Assembly (NCBI RefSeq): GCF_018691265.1
Contig: NW_024881283.1
Coordinates: 10,101,731 to 10,165,730, forward strand
Source of the DNA: Tyto alba
Lineage: Eukaryota; Chordata; Aves; Strigiformes; Tytonidae
DNA: 64,000 nt
Direction: 5' to 3'
The notes beneath the pieces were generated by a model. The model was not told the DNA's origin. It was given only the letters and a program-made list of their open reading frames with translations, and did not search any database. Each line of letters opens with the position of its first letter. The first letter of the stretch is position 1. The translations under genes were made by a program, and so were the position numbers. Positions 22,634-34,300 of this stretch are shown here, piece by piece.

Positions 22634-25600
22634 CCTTGGCTCTTGAAAGAGAAAGAAGATCACATTTGATGAGCAACTGAGTTAATTTCTTCTGTTACCC
22701 CTCATTCTGTACTGGAAGGCTTTCACCTACTGATGCAGTCGTGTGTCTGCCTATAGACCAGCTGCGGGTTGGAGGCTTAATGCATATTTGAAGGTATAAA
22801 TCAGCCTCATTATTGAAAGCAACATTTCATAGAAGAGTTGTTTGAGAGACATAGTGGGAACAAGTCAAAATAATTAAAGCTTGTTTTACAGCAAAAACAA
22901 GTTTGCAAATTAATGTACTCCAAAAAAACTCTGAAAGAAAATACCTAAGTTATCCTTCTGTACGGACGTCTGCTTCTGATTCAGCCTATGGACTTTTGTG
23001 GGTTCCTTCATGGAGGAATACCCACTCGGCATCGCAGGCAGCTCACCAAGTAACTCAGAAGGCTCAAGTCTCTTCCTCAAACAGCCACGAATACACAAAA
23101 CTAACCGAGCATAAAAATTAACAATATCTTTCGCCTTCTCCAGCAAAGACACAGAAGACTAAAACATGATAATTACTGCGAGGTTCGGTTAATTTAACAA
23201 TGATTTTTCAAAAATGTATTTTTAGCCTTACAGTAAGTCCCTCCCTCTCTTTGTACCTCTTTAGGCTCTAACCTTTTTATTACATCTCCATCTTGTTACA
23301 TTCAACACAGCTGAAATTTGGAGTCCAACATATAAAACTACCACTTCAGTCTCCACGTGCAGGAATCGATGCTTTGTTTAGAATGAACACATAATTACCT
23401 GCCTTTAATGGATATCTCAATGAAGGGAAACTGCGGTGCCAGTACATGTGCTCTCCTGCACTATCACTCCATGCAAAGAACAATTTAATCTATTAAATGT
23501 GAATCTCATGCTTAGCATCCAAGTATATATTGAAGGTCCACGCATCACTACAATTCAGCACAAACAACCAAAAGCTTGACTAACTCCGACTTAGGTATTG
23601 CAGAAAATCTGATTTCCAACATGCATTTTCTGCTGCTCAGAAATCTAAAGACAATTTGCAGTGGTATTGCAGAACAAATACCTAAAGGGCCAAATAAATT
23701 CAAGCCACTGTGACTAAAACCCTTCTTCCCCAAACAAAAGTCTTGTTGCAGTTTATCAGGAAAAGAACCTCTTAGGTCTGCTGCCAGGCAGGCAGCCTGC
23801 CTTCGTGTGCTGTGTGCTCACTGCAAGCGTAAGCCAGCTCCATCAAACTGAAGTTTTATTCCCAATACACCTCCTCTTCACCTTTATCTCTTGGAAAAGT
23901 GTTTCAAAGACTTTCACAAATATCTAGATATTAGATACTTGTGCTCTAACATTCCAAAGATTTTTTTTTTTTGGGGGGTGGTGGGGAGGAACTAAGCACA
24001 GATCCACTTTCTTACTCTGAGCAAGTCAAAACCAAGCCCCAGTAGTCTTCTCTAAGAGGTTACTACAGCAGACTGGGAAAATATTTTGGGTTGTACTTAT
24101 TTGTTTTAAAAAAGTCCCAGTGTTTCACCACATCAGAGACTGATAAATCACCATACTTTGAATGAAGTTTACCCTCTGGCAGTCCCACCCTTTCTGTGGA
24201 CACAAGCGTGATCTCATTGCATTAATTCATCTAGCAGTACCTGTCACCAAGATCAGAGATAGCAAGAGAGATAAGGTGTGAAGTCTTGCAGCAGGCTTTG
24301 CATCCCTGCACTACCACCTTCCACCAGCACGTTCAGATCTCCGATAGTGAAGTGCCAGCCGGCCCAGCCAGCTGAACAGAGCAAAGTCCTGAGCCCCACA
24401 CGCTCCTCCTCCTGCTCATTCCGCATCTCTGACCTAGTATTTGATTGTGCCTTAGAAAATTCTCCACTCCTTGCAACATCATCATCCCTGCTGGAAACGT
24501 ATGAGTAACGTTTCCACTGGAGAAACCCCACTGCACAGAAACTCTGAGATAATGACCGTTGTGCAATCCAAGCTGGATAGGAATCACTGGTGCAAATGGT
24601 GTTATCGTAAACAAAATAATCTGAGGACTCACGTAGTTCAGCATCAACTGTATCTTTACTCTTCTTCCAAACTAGGTTTTCCAACGTCTCAGGAGACAGG
24701 AGTCATCACCTTGGAGAAGGCAGGATGGTCGAAAGTTCGAGGACTCTGTAATGCGAAACGAGATACACTTGATGCTGTGGTTCTGGATTATTCTTGATTA
24801 CGATAACGTGGTATGCACCAAAACTTCTGCAGCTTGAAACACCGGTGTTTATTTTGGCTTAGAAAAAGCCTGAAGCTCCTGATAATCACGTGAGAGAGTA
24901 AAAGGGCTCCTGAAGTTCAGTCCCCAAGGAGTCACTGACACATGGCCCTGCACAGCAAGACAAATACAAGCATCAACAATCTCAAAAGGCATTTTGTGAT
25001 GCGAGACAGACCTTCCCTTCCGAGCAGAAACAAACACATTCTCCCTTTTAACCTCCACCACCTGGTACTCGCTTGCCTGTTTTTAACAGTATCTTAAACA
25101 CATCCAAGTTAGCAACAATGCCACAGCAGAATCTTTACCACTGGGAGCAATTTTTAATGTGTAGGAGTTAATGCTTGAAGTTTGGACTTGAACAGAACAA
25201 TTTCTACAGAAGGCAAAGAAGAGTACACTGAATTTTATTCTTATCAAATCCGCACTGCAAGTTCATTCCTCCTTACATTTATATCTAGCCTCTAAAAAAA
25301 AATAAAACTAATTCAACTTAAATTCAATGCTGCTGAATAGTTCACCGGTCCCCTTAAGAAGGAGAAATTTAAATCAGACACTGTAGAATTGAATCTATAC
25401 CACCTCTACCAAATGCTTAGTTTAACCTTCGGATGCTGCATGTGTTACACACTTGTCATCCAAGCTGTTTACTTTACCAGCATCCAGTCAGATCAACTGA
25501 AAACCACACAAGGAACATTTGGGACATGGGAACCAAGCTCCCATCACTGCCCAAAACACAACACGGTACTATCACCTGGTCCTGGGGGAGCTGCAAGGAC

Positions 25601-28600
25601 AGCGGAGGGTCCTTCTGAATCGAAGCACCAAAACTACTGATACTCTGGTGAGCGGCGTTCGGGGCCACCCGAACCTGCCCGCGCACCGGCCAGCCAGCAC
25701 TTCCAGGACGGGGCTGCTCGCCGCCGAGAGCGAACAGAGGTGCCCCAGCCCTGCTGCTGCTTAAAGGACACCCACCGACCTAAATATCACAGCGTACTTG
25801 CAAGAGCAAGCAAGAAAAACGCGACGCAGATGGGTTCTCGGCTGTTGAAGGCAGTTCCGTGCCACACAGCACTGTCTACCCCGTCCATCGCCCTGCTCCC
25901 TACTCGGTTCCTGCTCCTCCTCGGGCTGCGCGGTGGCAGAGCCCACCAAAAAACCTCAGGGACCCTCAGGAGCACCCAGAGGGTTTACAAGTGAGTGCTT
26001 CAGGTTCCTCCAAGACTGGAATGAAGGTCAGTCGGATGGAAGGAGGAAGGTTCCTAGAGCAAAAGGAAGACAACCAGGCGCAGCTGCTGTGAAAAAGCAG
26101 GAAGATTCTTCCTTTTTCTGCACGTTGTGTAACCCCAACTAGAGCAAGGGGAATTGGTCGAAAGGGCACGGACTTGCCTGTGTAAGCCTCCTGCAGAAGG
26201 AGTGGCCATCCACTAGGCATAGGGCTAAGAACAGATGGAAACAAGGTTTAGGGAAAATATTTAAAAATAAATAATAGCAATGCAGGAGGCTCCCTCTCCC
26301 TGCTGAGAGTGGGTGTTTTCTACCTGCAAAACTGATTTAATCTTGGCTTGAGCTGGGCTGATACAAAGCTCGGGTTTCAAGGGGCTTCACTGCTAGAAGT
26401 ACTCACAACACAGAGCTGGTATTGCTCAGACACCAGCAGCTGAACTATATCCTGGAAGAAGAAGCTTTCAGTAAGTCTTAGACAAAAGCCATAATAAACT
26501 GGACACCTTAAATGACTCCACAGCTGCAGGTGGAAGCGCGGGGCCACGGCTCCGAGCTGCTGCTTCGTGCCCTGCTGCTGCCGAGCCTCCCCAGGGCAGG
26601 CGTGCTCAGCGCGCACCAGAGGGGATTACGGCATCGCACAAGGATTTCCTCCTCGCACACCATGAGCACGGACAAATCAGCAGCAAGAGGAGTCCCGCCG
26701 CAAACAAACGAGTTCCCCGGCAGCACAGCCGAGATTTAAAATAGCCCAGAGTTGAGAATTTAGAACATTTTCATGAGAGGTGGCGAGTCTTGTAGGGGGT
26801 GAAGAGCATCTCCTCAGCCCCTGCAGCAACGCCTCTGTCTACAGGCACCCGCACAGACAGTTGGGACTTTCCAATTCTTAAGACTGGTGGAAAAAAAAAA
26901 AAAAAAAAGTCATTTTAACATCAACAGGATCGGTCTCAAGAGAAAGCATCCAACATTTCTGCAGAGAACCACATCAAACCACTTATCCCTCAAAACACTC
27001 CAACCTAGGGACAGGACTGTTAGGTACTGGTGTGGTGGGTTCTCTGCCCGCTCCCCAAGAAACAAACCACCCCCATTCTCTGTCCCACCACCTGTAACAA
27101 AAATGGTGTCTCTCACACAGACAATGAAGTTACAAGTCTAATACAAAAATTCATTACTTAATTTTAATGTGATGTATGCAATATATCAAATATCTTACTG
27201 GAGAAGTGTCTAAAGCTTCTTACTGTGCTAGCTATGACTTTAATAGTTATTAATCAAATAATTTGAAGACCTAGATGTAACACCTTCTAATTACATAGCT
27301 TAAGGAAATTGTCTAATTTCTGAATTACTGCATGATGTTCCAGTGCCCAGCATAACAAATTAAAACGAGAGGAGGGAACTGACCTTTTCATCTCAGATTA
27401 AAGAACAGGCAGGTCCTGCAGTCCAGCAGCCGCAGCTAATAGCTGGAGCAGGAAAAAAAAAAAAGTACCTTTGGGGTGTTAACAGGATTACTCAGCAGCA
27501 CAGAAACTAGTTAAGACACTGGAGCAGCTGATATAACCTCCACAACACTTTCTGTTGTTTTATCTTGCAACAAGGGGACAAAGTTAGTTGTTTTTAACTC
27601 TTCTAGTGTGACAACTGGAAACCCCAAAGGTGTCCTACCCCACTCCTACAAGCCAGCTGATCTCTGCAAGTAAGGCGCTGGGTCGAGCTGGCAGCTGGGA
27701 GCCACCAGATGACAGAAGCCACCAGTGTCTACTGGAAGGTCGGGGCTGTCGAGGACAAGCTCCTCGAGTGAGGAGCCAGACCACTCAAGGAAACCTGCCT
27801 CTGGGAGCTCAGGTCACCCCGCCACCAGCACCCCGGCATCCGAAACCCGCCTGCTGCTCCTGACCTGGAAGTGCTGCAGGTGGGAACAGGACAGGGCTGC
27901 GAGGGGAGTGCAGGCAGGGAACTGCAGGCAGGGCCGGGCAGGGAACTGCAGGCAGGAGCGCTGGCTCAGGCGTGCGCACGGTGCAGATGAATCACTGCTC
28001 CCTGTGGGCTTCGTCACCGGGCTCGAAACCTCCACAGCAGAGCGGTGGCCCTGCAGCTCGGCTGCCCAGGGAAGCGCAGTATTGCTCCGGACTCGTGGAT
28101 TATCCATCTCCCACTCCAGATGGGAGAAGACCTGCCATGCAATACAGCAGCAATTCTGCACCGTCTTCTCTTCTGGGAGCCAAATGTTGTAAGCCGGAAG
28201 CCTGGTGCAAAGGTTTTTCTCCTGCTCGCTCTGTCTGCTCTCCTCTCAGCCAGCGCAGGCCTCAGCTTTTGCAAAAATGAAGCTAATAGAATTGATTCAA
28301 ATCAGCAGTATCACGCTACACCTTTTGCCACCTAAGTAACACGCTGGGCAGTATTTATTAGTGATGATTTAATCAAAATTCACATTTAAGCCTGGCTCAT
28401 GGCAAATTCCAGCTCATGAGAAGCTATGTTGGACATGACCTAAAAACCTACGTGAACGCCAACATCAAATTAGCAAAAGCTCGAGTATGGTCCAGCTTCC
28501 CTGCACGGGAACAAGCAGGTCGGTATCGCTGCAAGAAGCAGCAATCCCGGAGCGTTGCCACACACATTCCCCGGGCAAACCAGGCTGGGGACAGCTCAGA

Positions 28601-29732
28601 CCCGAGTCATCGGCGCTCCCAGGGACAGAGGCTGGACTCCCACTGGAAAAGGCTCCCTGAAAACAGGCGGAGTTCGGAGCAGTCAGGCCTGCGGAGGAGT
28701 CACCGGCCGGGGGATTACAGGGCACGTTTGCCAGGCAGATCCCAGGCAAAGCAGGCGCGGGAAGGAGGTGCTGCAGCCGGGCCCAGGGGCAGCTGGGGTG
28801 GGCTCCCCTCCCTCTGCAAAGCGCTCTGGTAGATTCACTACACAGGAACATTAACTCTACCAAAGGCTTTGGAAGTTTAAGCGCTCTGTAACAGAAGTAA
28901 TAATAAAAAAAAAAAAAAAGCCTATCAGATGACTCAGCGCTGCCAGTGCAACCCATGTACTGCTGTGCGAGCCCTTCCGGGAAGGGAAGCCTTCTCCAGA
29001 AACAGAAGAGCCCTGACTCACAGATTTCTTGGAAGCGTGCAGGGACTCATTCAAGCTTCTTCCCTAAGTGAGAACTTTGCTCAAAATCAGACACAGAGTT
29101 TCTCTAACCAAAGGAGAAGGAAGAATCCTGAGGTGCCAGCACAGCACGAGGGGCTGGGGCACCCTCCTGTCATCAGAAGGCACCTGGTAAATACCAACTT
29201 GCCAAGCAAGCCGTGCTTCGCAAGCTGGGAGACACGAACACCTCCCACAGCTGAACCAACCCACTAGAAATCCTCCTTCCTCAGCCTGACCTGCCGATTA
29301 GTTTAATCCCAGGTATGTGAGCAAGGCAGAGCCAGCACCTGAAAGGCCGCGGTGCTAAAAGAGACCCCAGTAGCCCTCACCTACATCCCACGTCCAGCTG
29401 TGGTCGATCTCCAACTTCTCAGGGACAAAAAAGGCTTCCACAGGTCAAATCACACACCAGGGAAAGCAAATTCCTTCCCAGCCCTCCCGGCAGCCAGGGA
29501 AACTCTGAAGCACAGGATTCCAGCAACGTAATGACAGTGCAAGCAAGCAACAAGCTGGACTTTCTTTAAACCCCTCTGATGCATCAACACATGCGATAGC
29601 CAAGGACTCATCTCTGGGAGTTCCCTCTTTGGTTACATAAACACCAACTTCAGCTTAACCCTTTCACGCTGGAGCACAGGCCACCTCCACCAGGAAAAAA
29701 ATCCGTGCTCCAGCCCAACATCCTCATGGCAG
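22634..29732. other. STK40 5'UTR/intron 1 and upstream sequence; no gene recognised
   Basis: Upstream of the STK40 start codon the exon continues to a minus-strand acceptor near 22643. Beyond it lie about 7 kb without any coding exon that I recognise. Short open frames here (for example near 22910-23152, 24253-24684 and 28416-28832) lack splice context or known motifs. Moderately GC-rich patches occur at about 25640-25760, 26520-26720 and 27660-28830. I could not choose one as the STK40 first exon, and it may lie in or beyond the gap. Poly-A tracts occur near 26890 and 28907. The contig ends at 29732. Confidence 0.6.
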
Positions 29733-29745
29733 NNNNNNNNNNNNN
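29733..29745. other. Assembly gap (13 N)
   Basis: A run of 13 unknown bases joins STK40 upstream sequence to a THRAP3 intron. It is the only N run in the window and lies between the two copies of the duplicated block, marking a contig join. Confidence 1.
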
Positions 29746-31386
29746 TAATCTCTGCAACTTTTGGAGTGAAATCTTCTTGCTGCAAGCCTCTCTAAAACAA
29801 CAGAAACAGATTTTGGAAGTGGCGTACAACAGGTCCCTTGCTGGTAATTGATCACAAATGCAGCGGTTGTCTGAAAATGGGAGCATATGTGTTCTTAGTG
29901 CTTTGACAAGGGCTCATTATAATTGGTTCTTGCTGTCTGTGTCTGCTTTTCCTTCTCGTCATCATTCGAATGAGTAAGTGTCTTGGATATGTTGCTTAGG
30001 TTTTTTGGTTGTTTGAAGTAAAAGGATGAAGCATATGTTCAAATTATCATTAAACTGTTTGCTAGCAATGACTGTAGTATGAATAACGAGCTTCCTGCTA
30101 AACTTTAACGAAGTTGATAGGTGGAAGAAATAAAAACAGAGCAGTAAAGTTGGCCTCTGACTGCATGCATGTATGCTAATTGTGTAGGAATTGTAACGGC
30201 AGTGTTGTGTTCCCTGACCATTACGAGGGTTTGGGATGTGAGCAGAGAGTGGGCAGCCGAGGGTGTGTATTGCCTGTCTGTAGCAGTCGTACACGTCCGT
30301 TGGAGTGGACCAATGAAGGTTAGAGCCAGATGTCTCTTAATGCAAGAAGGGACTGTGGAAATGGTTTCAATAAATATTATTTACTAAAATTCCATTTGGA
30401 AAAATCTCTTTTTCTGTTTAAACTTACTAGTTTGGATGCTTTCTCTGTTTTACTAATGCAGATTTGCTGAAGTCTCAGACTTCCAGTGGAAGCTGTTTTC
30501 TAACAGCTGTGAAATAGTTACTGTAAAGCTGGCCTTTAATCCTGAGCTACAGTGGGACTTTTAAACAGTTACACAACTGCAGCTTCCAAACTTTAGTGGA
30601 AGAGACTATTGGAATGATTAGCCCTTAATGTTTTGCCACTAATTCTGTATTTTCACAGGCTTTGTGCTTGTCTTGGATTCAGTTCCGTTCCTTATGAACG
30701 CTCTTGCCTGGCGCAGAGGGACACTGAACAGTGCCATCTCGCGGCACTGGCCCGGAGAGCGAGCGCATCCCTCCGCTGTCCCCCTTGCTCGGAGCCGCGG
30801 TTTCTGAACTGTGGCAAGGAGTGCACCTTTTGAAACGTAACACTATAGAGCGGTGCACCGTTTGCTCCAGTACTGCTCTTCTCATGTTGAGGTGTAGCGA
30901 TTTAACTCGCCTGGCAAAGAAGTGGGGTTTCATCTTGATTATCGGCATTTCAAAAGCACACGAGACCTTAGGACACAAGCGGAAGATTGTGGACCCGTTC
31001 CAGTAACAGTAGCATGACATGCATAAAGAATTCTTGGGGAAGAGATATGAGGTATAGCCTTGACCTTGAGCCGTGACGGACTGGAAGTTTGAGGTCAGTC
31101 ACTTTTCTGAAGCTGGATAGCAGCCGTGTTCACTCTAGAAAAACGTGTACTCATCATGGTCTCTGCAATGATCCTGAAGTCAAATATTTGTTTAGCAGTA
31201 TCACAGAATTTCCACTGCAGTTTATCGAGAGCAAAGTGTAATGCCTCAACTAGATGAGAGTAAACCAAAGAAATTACTTTTAAAAGCTTAGAAAGGAATT
31301 TTTCATTTTTCTTATAAGTTTTACAATAAAAATTTGTGACAGAAAAATAAGCTTTAAAATATTTGTGTAATTTTTTCTTTTATCAG
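29746..31386 (+). other. THRAP3 5' intron fragment; upstream coding exon(s) missing
   Basis: This AT-rich sequence runs from the gap to the acceptor AG at 31385-31386. The THRAP3 N-terminal RS-rich segment (the family starts MSKTNKSKSG) is not found in any frame here, so the start-codon exon lies outside this contig. A CpG-rich patch at about 30690-30830 stands out. I see no gene in this stretch. Confidence 0.7.
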
Positions 31387-34300
31387 TTCTAGGTCCCGTT
31401 CAAGATCGTATTCTCCATCTCATAACAGAGAAAGGAACCATCCGAGGGTGTATCAGAACCGGGATTTCAGAGGTCATAATAGAGGATACAGGAGACCGTA
31501 TTATTTCGTGGCCGAAATCGAGGGTTTTATCCATGGGGCCAGTATAACCGAGGAGGATATGGGAATTACAGGTCAAACTGGCAAAATTATCGCCAAGCAT
31601 ATAGCCCTCGTAGAGGGAGGTCGCGCTCTCGTTCACCCAAGAGAAGGTCTCCTTCACCAAGGTCTAGAAGTCATTCTAGAAATTCTGATAAGTCATCTTC
31701 TGATCGGTCAAGGAGGTCTTCCTCTTCCCGGTCTTCCTCAAATCATAGCCGAGTTGAGTCTTCCAAGCGTAAATCTGGAAAGGAGAAAAAGTCATCTTCC
31801 AAGGATGCCCGGGCATCTCAGGCTGCAGGAGATAATCAAGGTGATGAGGCTAAGGAGCAGCCATTTTCTGGAGCGGTGGCTCAAGATGTCAAGCCACCTG
31901 AGGGATCAAAACCATGGCAAGATATGACCACCTATGGTACAAGTTCAGCGTCAAGAGCTTCTGTCTGAACTTAGCCCAAGGGAACGCAGTCCTGCCTTAA
32001 AAAGCCTCTCCAGTCAGTTGTGGTGAGGCGCCGTTCTCCTCGGCCAAGTCCGCTGCAAAAGTCGAGCCCCCCGCTGCCCAACCCACCGCAGATGAGCTCT
32101 GCTTTACAAAGCAGCAGCACCTCCTTTCAGGCAGGCTCCCACCAGAGCCCCTTTGATCACGGCTCGGCGGGTTTGAGCCCGACAAGGAAGAGCCCTGTGT
32201 GCAAAAGTCCACCACCAATCAGTTCGATTTACAGTGCGTCTCAGAAGGAGGAAACCACAGCTCCGGAGAGGAGCCTTCTCGAAAAGGCGAGTGATGCGTT
32301 TTTGTTGTGCCGCTTTTTGTTTTTTTTTTGCAAGCTGGCTCGCGCGGTGGGCGCTCTCCGTGAGCGCTGCGAGGTCCTTGGGGGGTGTGCAGGCTCCCGC
32401 GGAGCACGGCCCCAGGGCGTGCAGGGTGCTGTGCTGGCAAGCTGTTTGGGCCCGGACTGTCTGTAATGACAGAGCAGGATGCAGCCTGGCCCTGTGCTGG
32501 AGGGAGCTGGAGCTGTCCCAGAGATTGCACGGGTTCCCTTCAGAATTGTTCAGAGCTCATGAATGCTTGAAGATGTGCCCAGTGAGATTTTTCTAGCAAC
32601 CTAACAGTGCACACTGGAAGCTTGCGTTTCTGAGTTAGTTACTTTTCAGGTAAAGACACCGTTTTAGTATTGCATTAGATACTACAAATTAGCAAAATTT
32701 AATTAAATCTCACTGCATGCCCTGCTGCAAGCAGCTTAAGGCAGGTGTAGCAGCAGTGCTTGTGCCTGTGGATGTGGGTAGTATGAGAAACTAAAGCACT
32801 GAGATCCACACTGAAATTAAGACACCCTTCCCTGCAGAAGGCATCAACGTACTAATGCTTCTGTTTGCTGGGTCAGTCCGCTGCAGATTCGTGGGTAAAG
32901 GTGACACTTTTTAAAAGATACAGTAGCACTCACAAGTGCTTTTAAATCTCTTCTTATTATTATTTTAAAGGTTACTTGAACTGATTCTGTATCAAGAGTG
33001 TCTGAAACTTGAAGGAAAAAAAAAAAAAATTGTAAATGTAGCTCTTGGGCTTTCCAAAGCACTGAACTAGTGTCCTTGGGCTTTAACTGCAGTTCATCAA
33101 AGTTAGTGTTTGCTTAACGTATGTTTTAAAACATAGCTCTGATGCTTTAAGCTAGCCAAATTGTTTGTTCTCACCAGAAGTGTTTTGTCTTCTCACAGCA
33201 AAATAAGTGTTCTCCTCTGTTAACCTTTTTGCTTTTATTTGTATTTACAGTCTGTCATGAAATATTTAGCTTACCTATGAAACTTGCATCCAAATTTGAA
33301 GTAGCTTTTGAGGCTTTTATTTCCAGTGTGTTGTTTAAAGCAGAACAGCCCAGTTTGAAAGTTTTGATGTGTTGTTCTCCTGAACCAGGTTTGTAAGTAA
33401 ATAAACCGATTGGGTAAGATGTTACTATTTTCCTTGAAATGAATCTGTGGGCAAGCTGTTTTTATTTGTTCTTAAGCCTCATTTCATCAGTTCTGCAAAT
33501 CCATTTTCTCCTGTACTTGCTAAATTTATTGAGGACTAAAAGCCTAAACCCAGACTGAGTTATCTGCTTTATATTTTAACTATTTTAGGATCTAGAGACA
33601 GCTTTCTGTACATGCATAGCTTGATGTTCTCTAAAAATTGACTGCTTTCAACTGAAATATTAACCTCTTTGATTTTTAATAAGAGAACTATTGTAATGTC
33701 TGTTTTATGAACAGGTATCTGGAAGAGCAGAAGACTGAGAATGGGAAAGACAAAGAACAGAAAGTAACAAATGTTGAAAAGGAAAAAAGTAAAGAAAAAG
33801 GGAATTTCTCTGAGTTGGGATCAACAGACGGAAAGGCAAAATCTGACTCCTATGCATCCAAAGCTGACTCCGAGAAGGGATACCGCGGCAGCCAGTCGCC
33901 CAAGCGCTACAAGTTCCGGGATGATTTTGACAAGCTAAAGGTCCCGGAGTTCCACAAGGAAAGTCATTATGGCAAAGAGGAAACAGACGATCAGGAAAAG
34001 AAAGACAAGGCAAAGGGCCGAAAAGATTCGGAATTTGATGATGAGCCCAAATTTATGTCTAAAGTCGTAGCAACTTCAAGTAAAAGTCAAGAAGAAGATA
34101 GGCCAGGAAAGTGGGAAGGCGTGGTGTTCTTGCCGCCTGGAAAAGAGAAGCAAAGGAAACCTGATGAAATGGAGGAGGAAAGCTATTCTGAAAGATCAAA
34201 AAAAGAAGAGAGACCAGCAACCAAGAGAGTTGAACCAGGTCACAGGGGGTTTGTTCCTGAAAAGAATTTCAGAGTGACCACTTACAAATCAAGCCAGGAA

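Noticed and set aside
22910..24684. Possible extra gene upstream of STK40 on the minus strand
   Set aside because: The short frames have no recognisable domain and no matching splice phase. They are more likely intron 1 of STK40.
31448..31927. Open frame of 159 codons in the THRAP3 RS exon as an independent protein
   Set aside because: Only its first ~20 residues match THRAP3. The rest is THRAP3 sequence read in the wrong frame after the loss at 31507.
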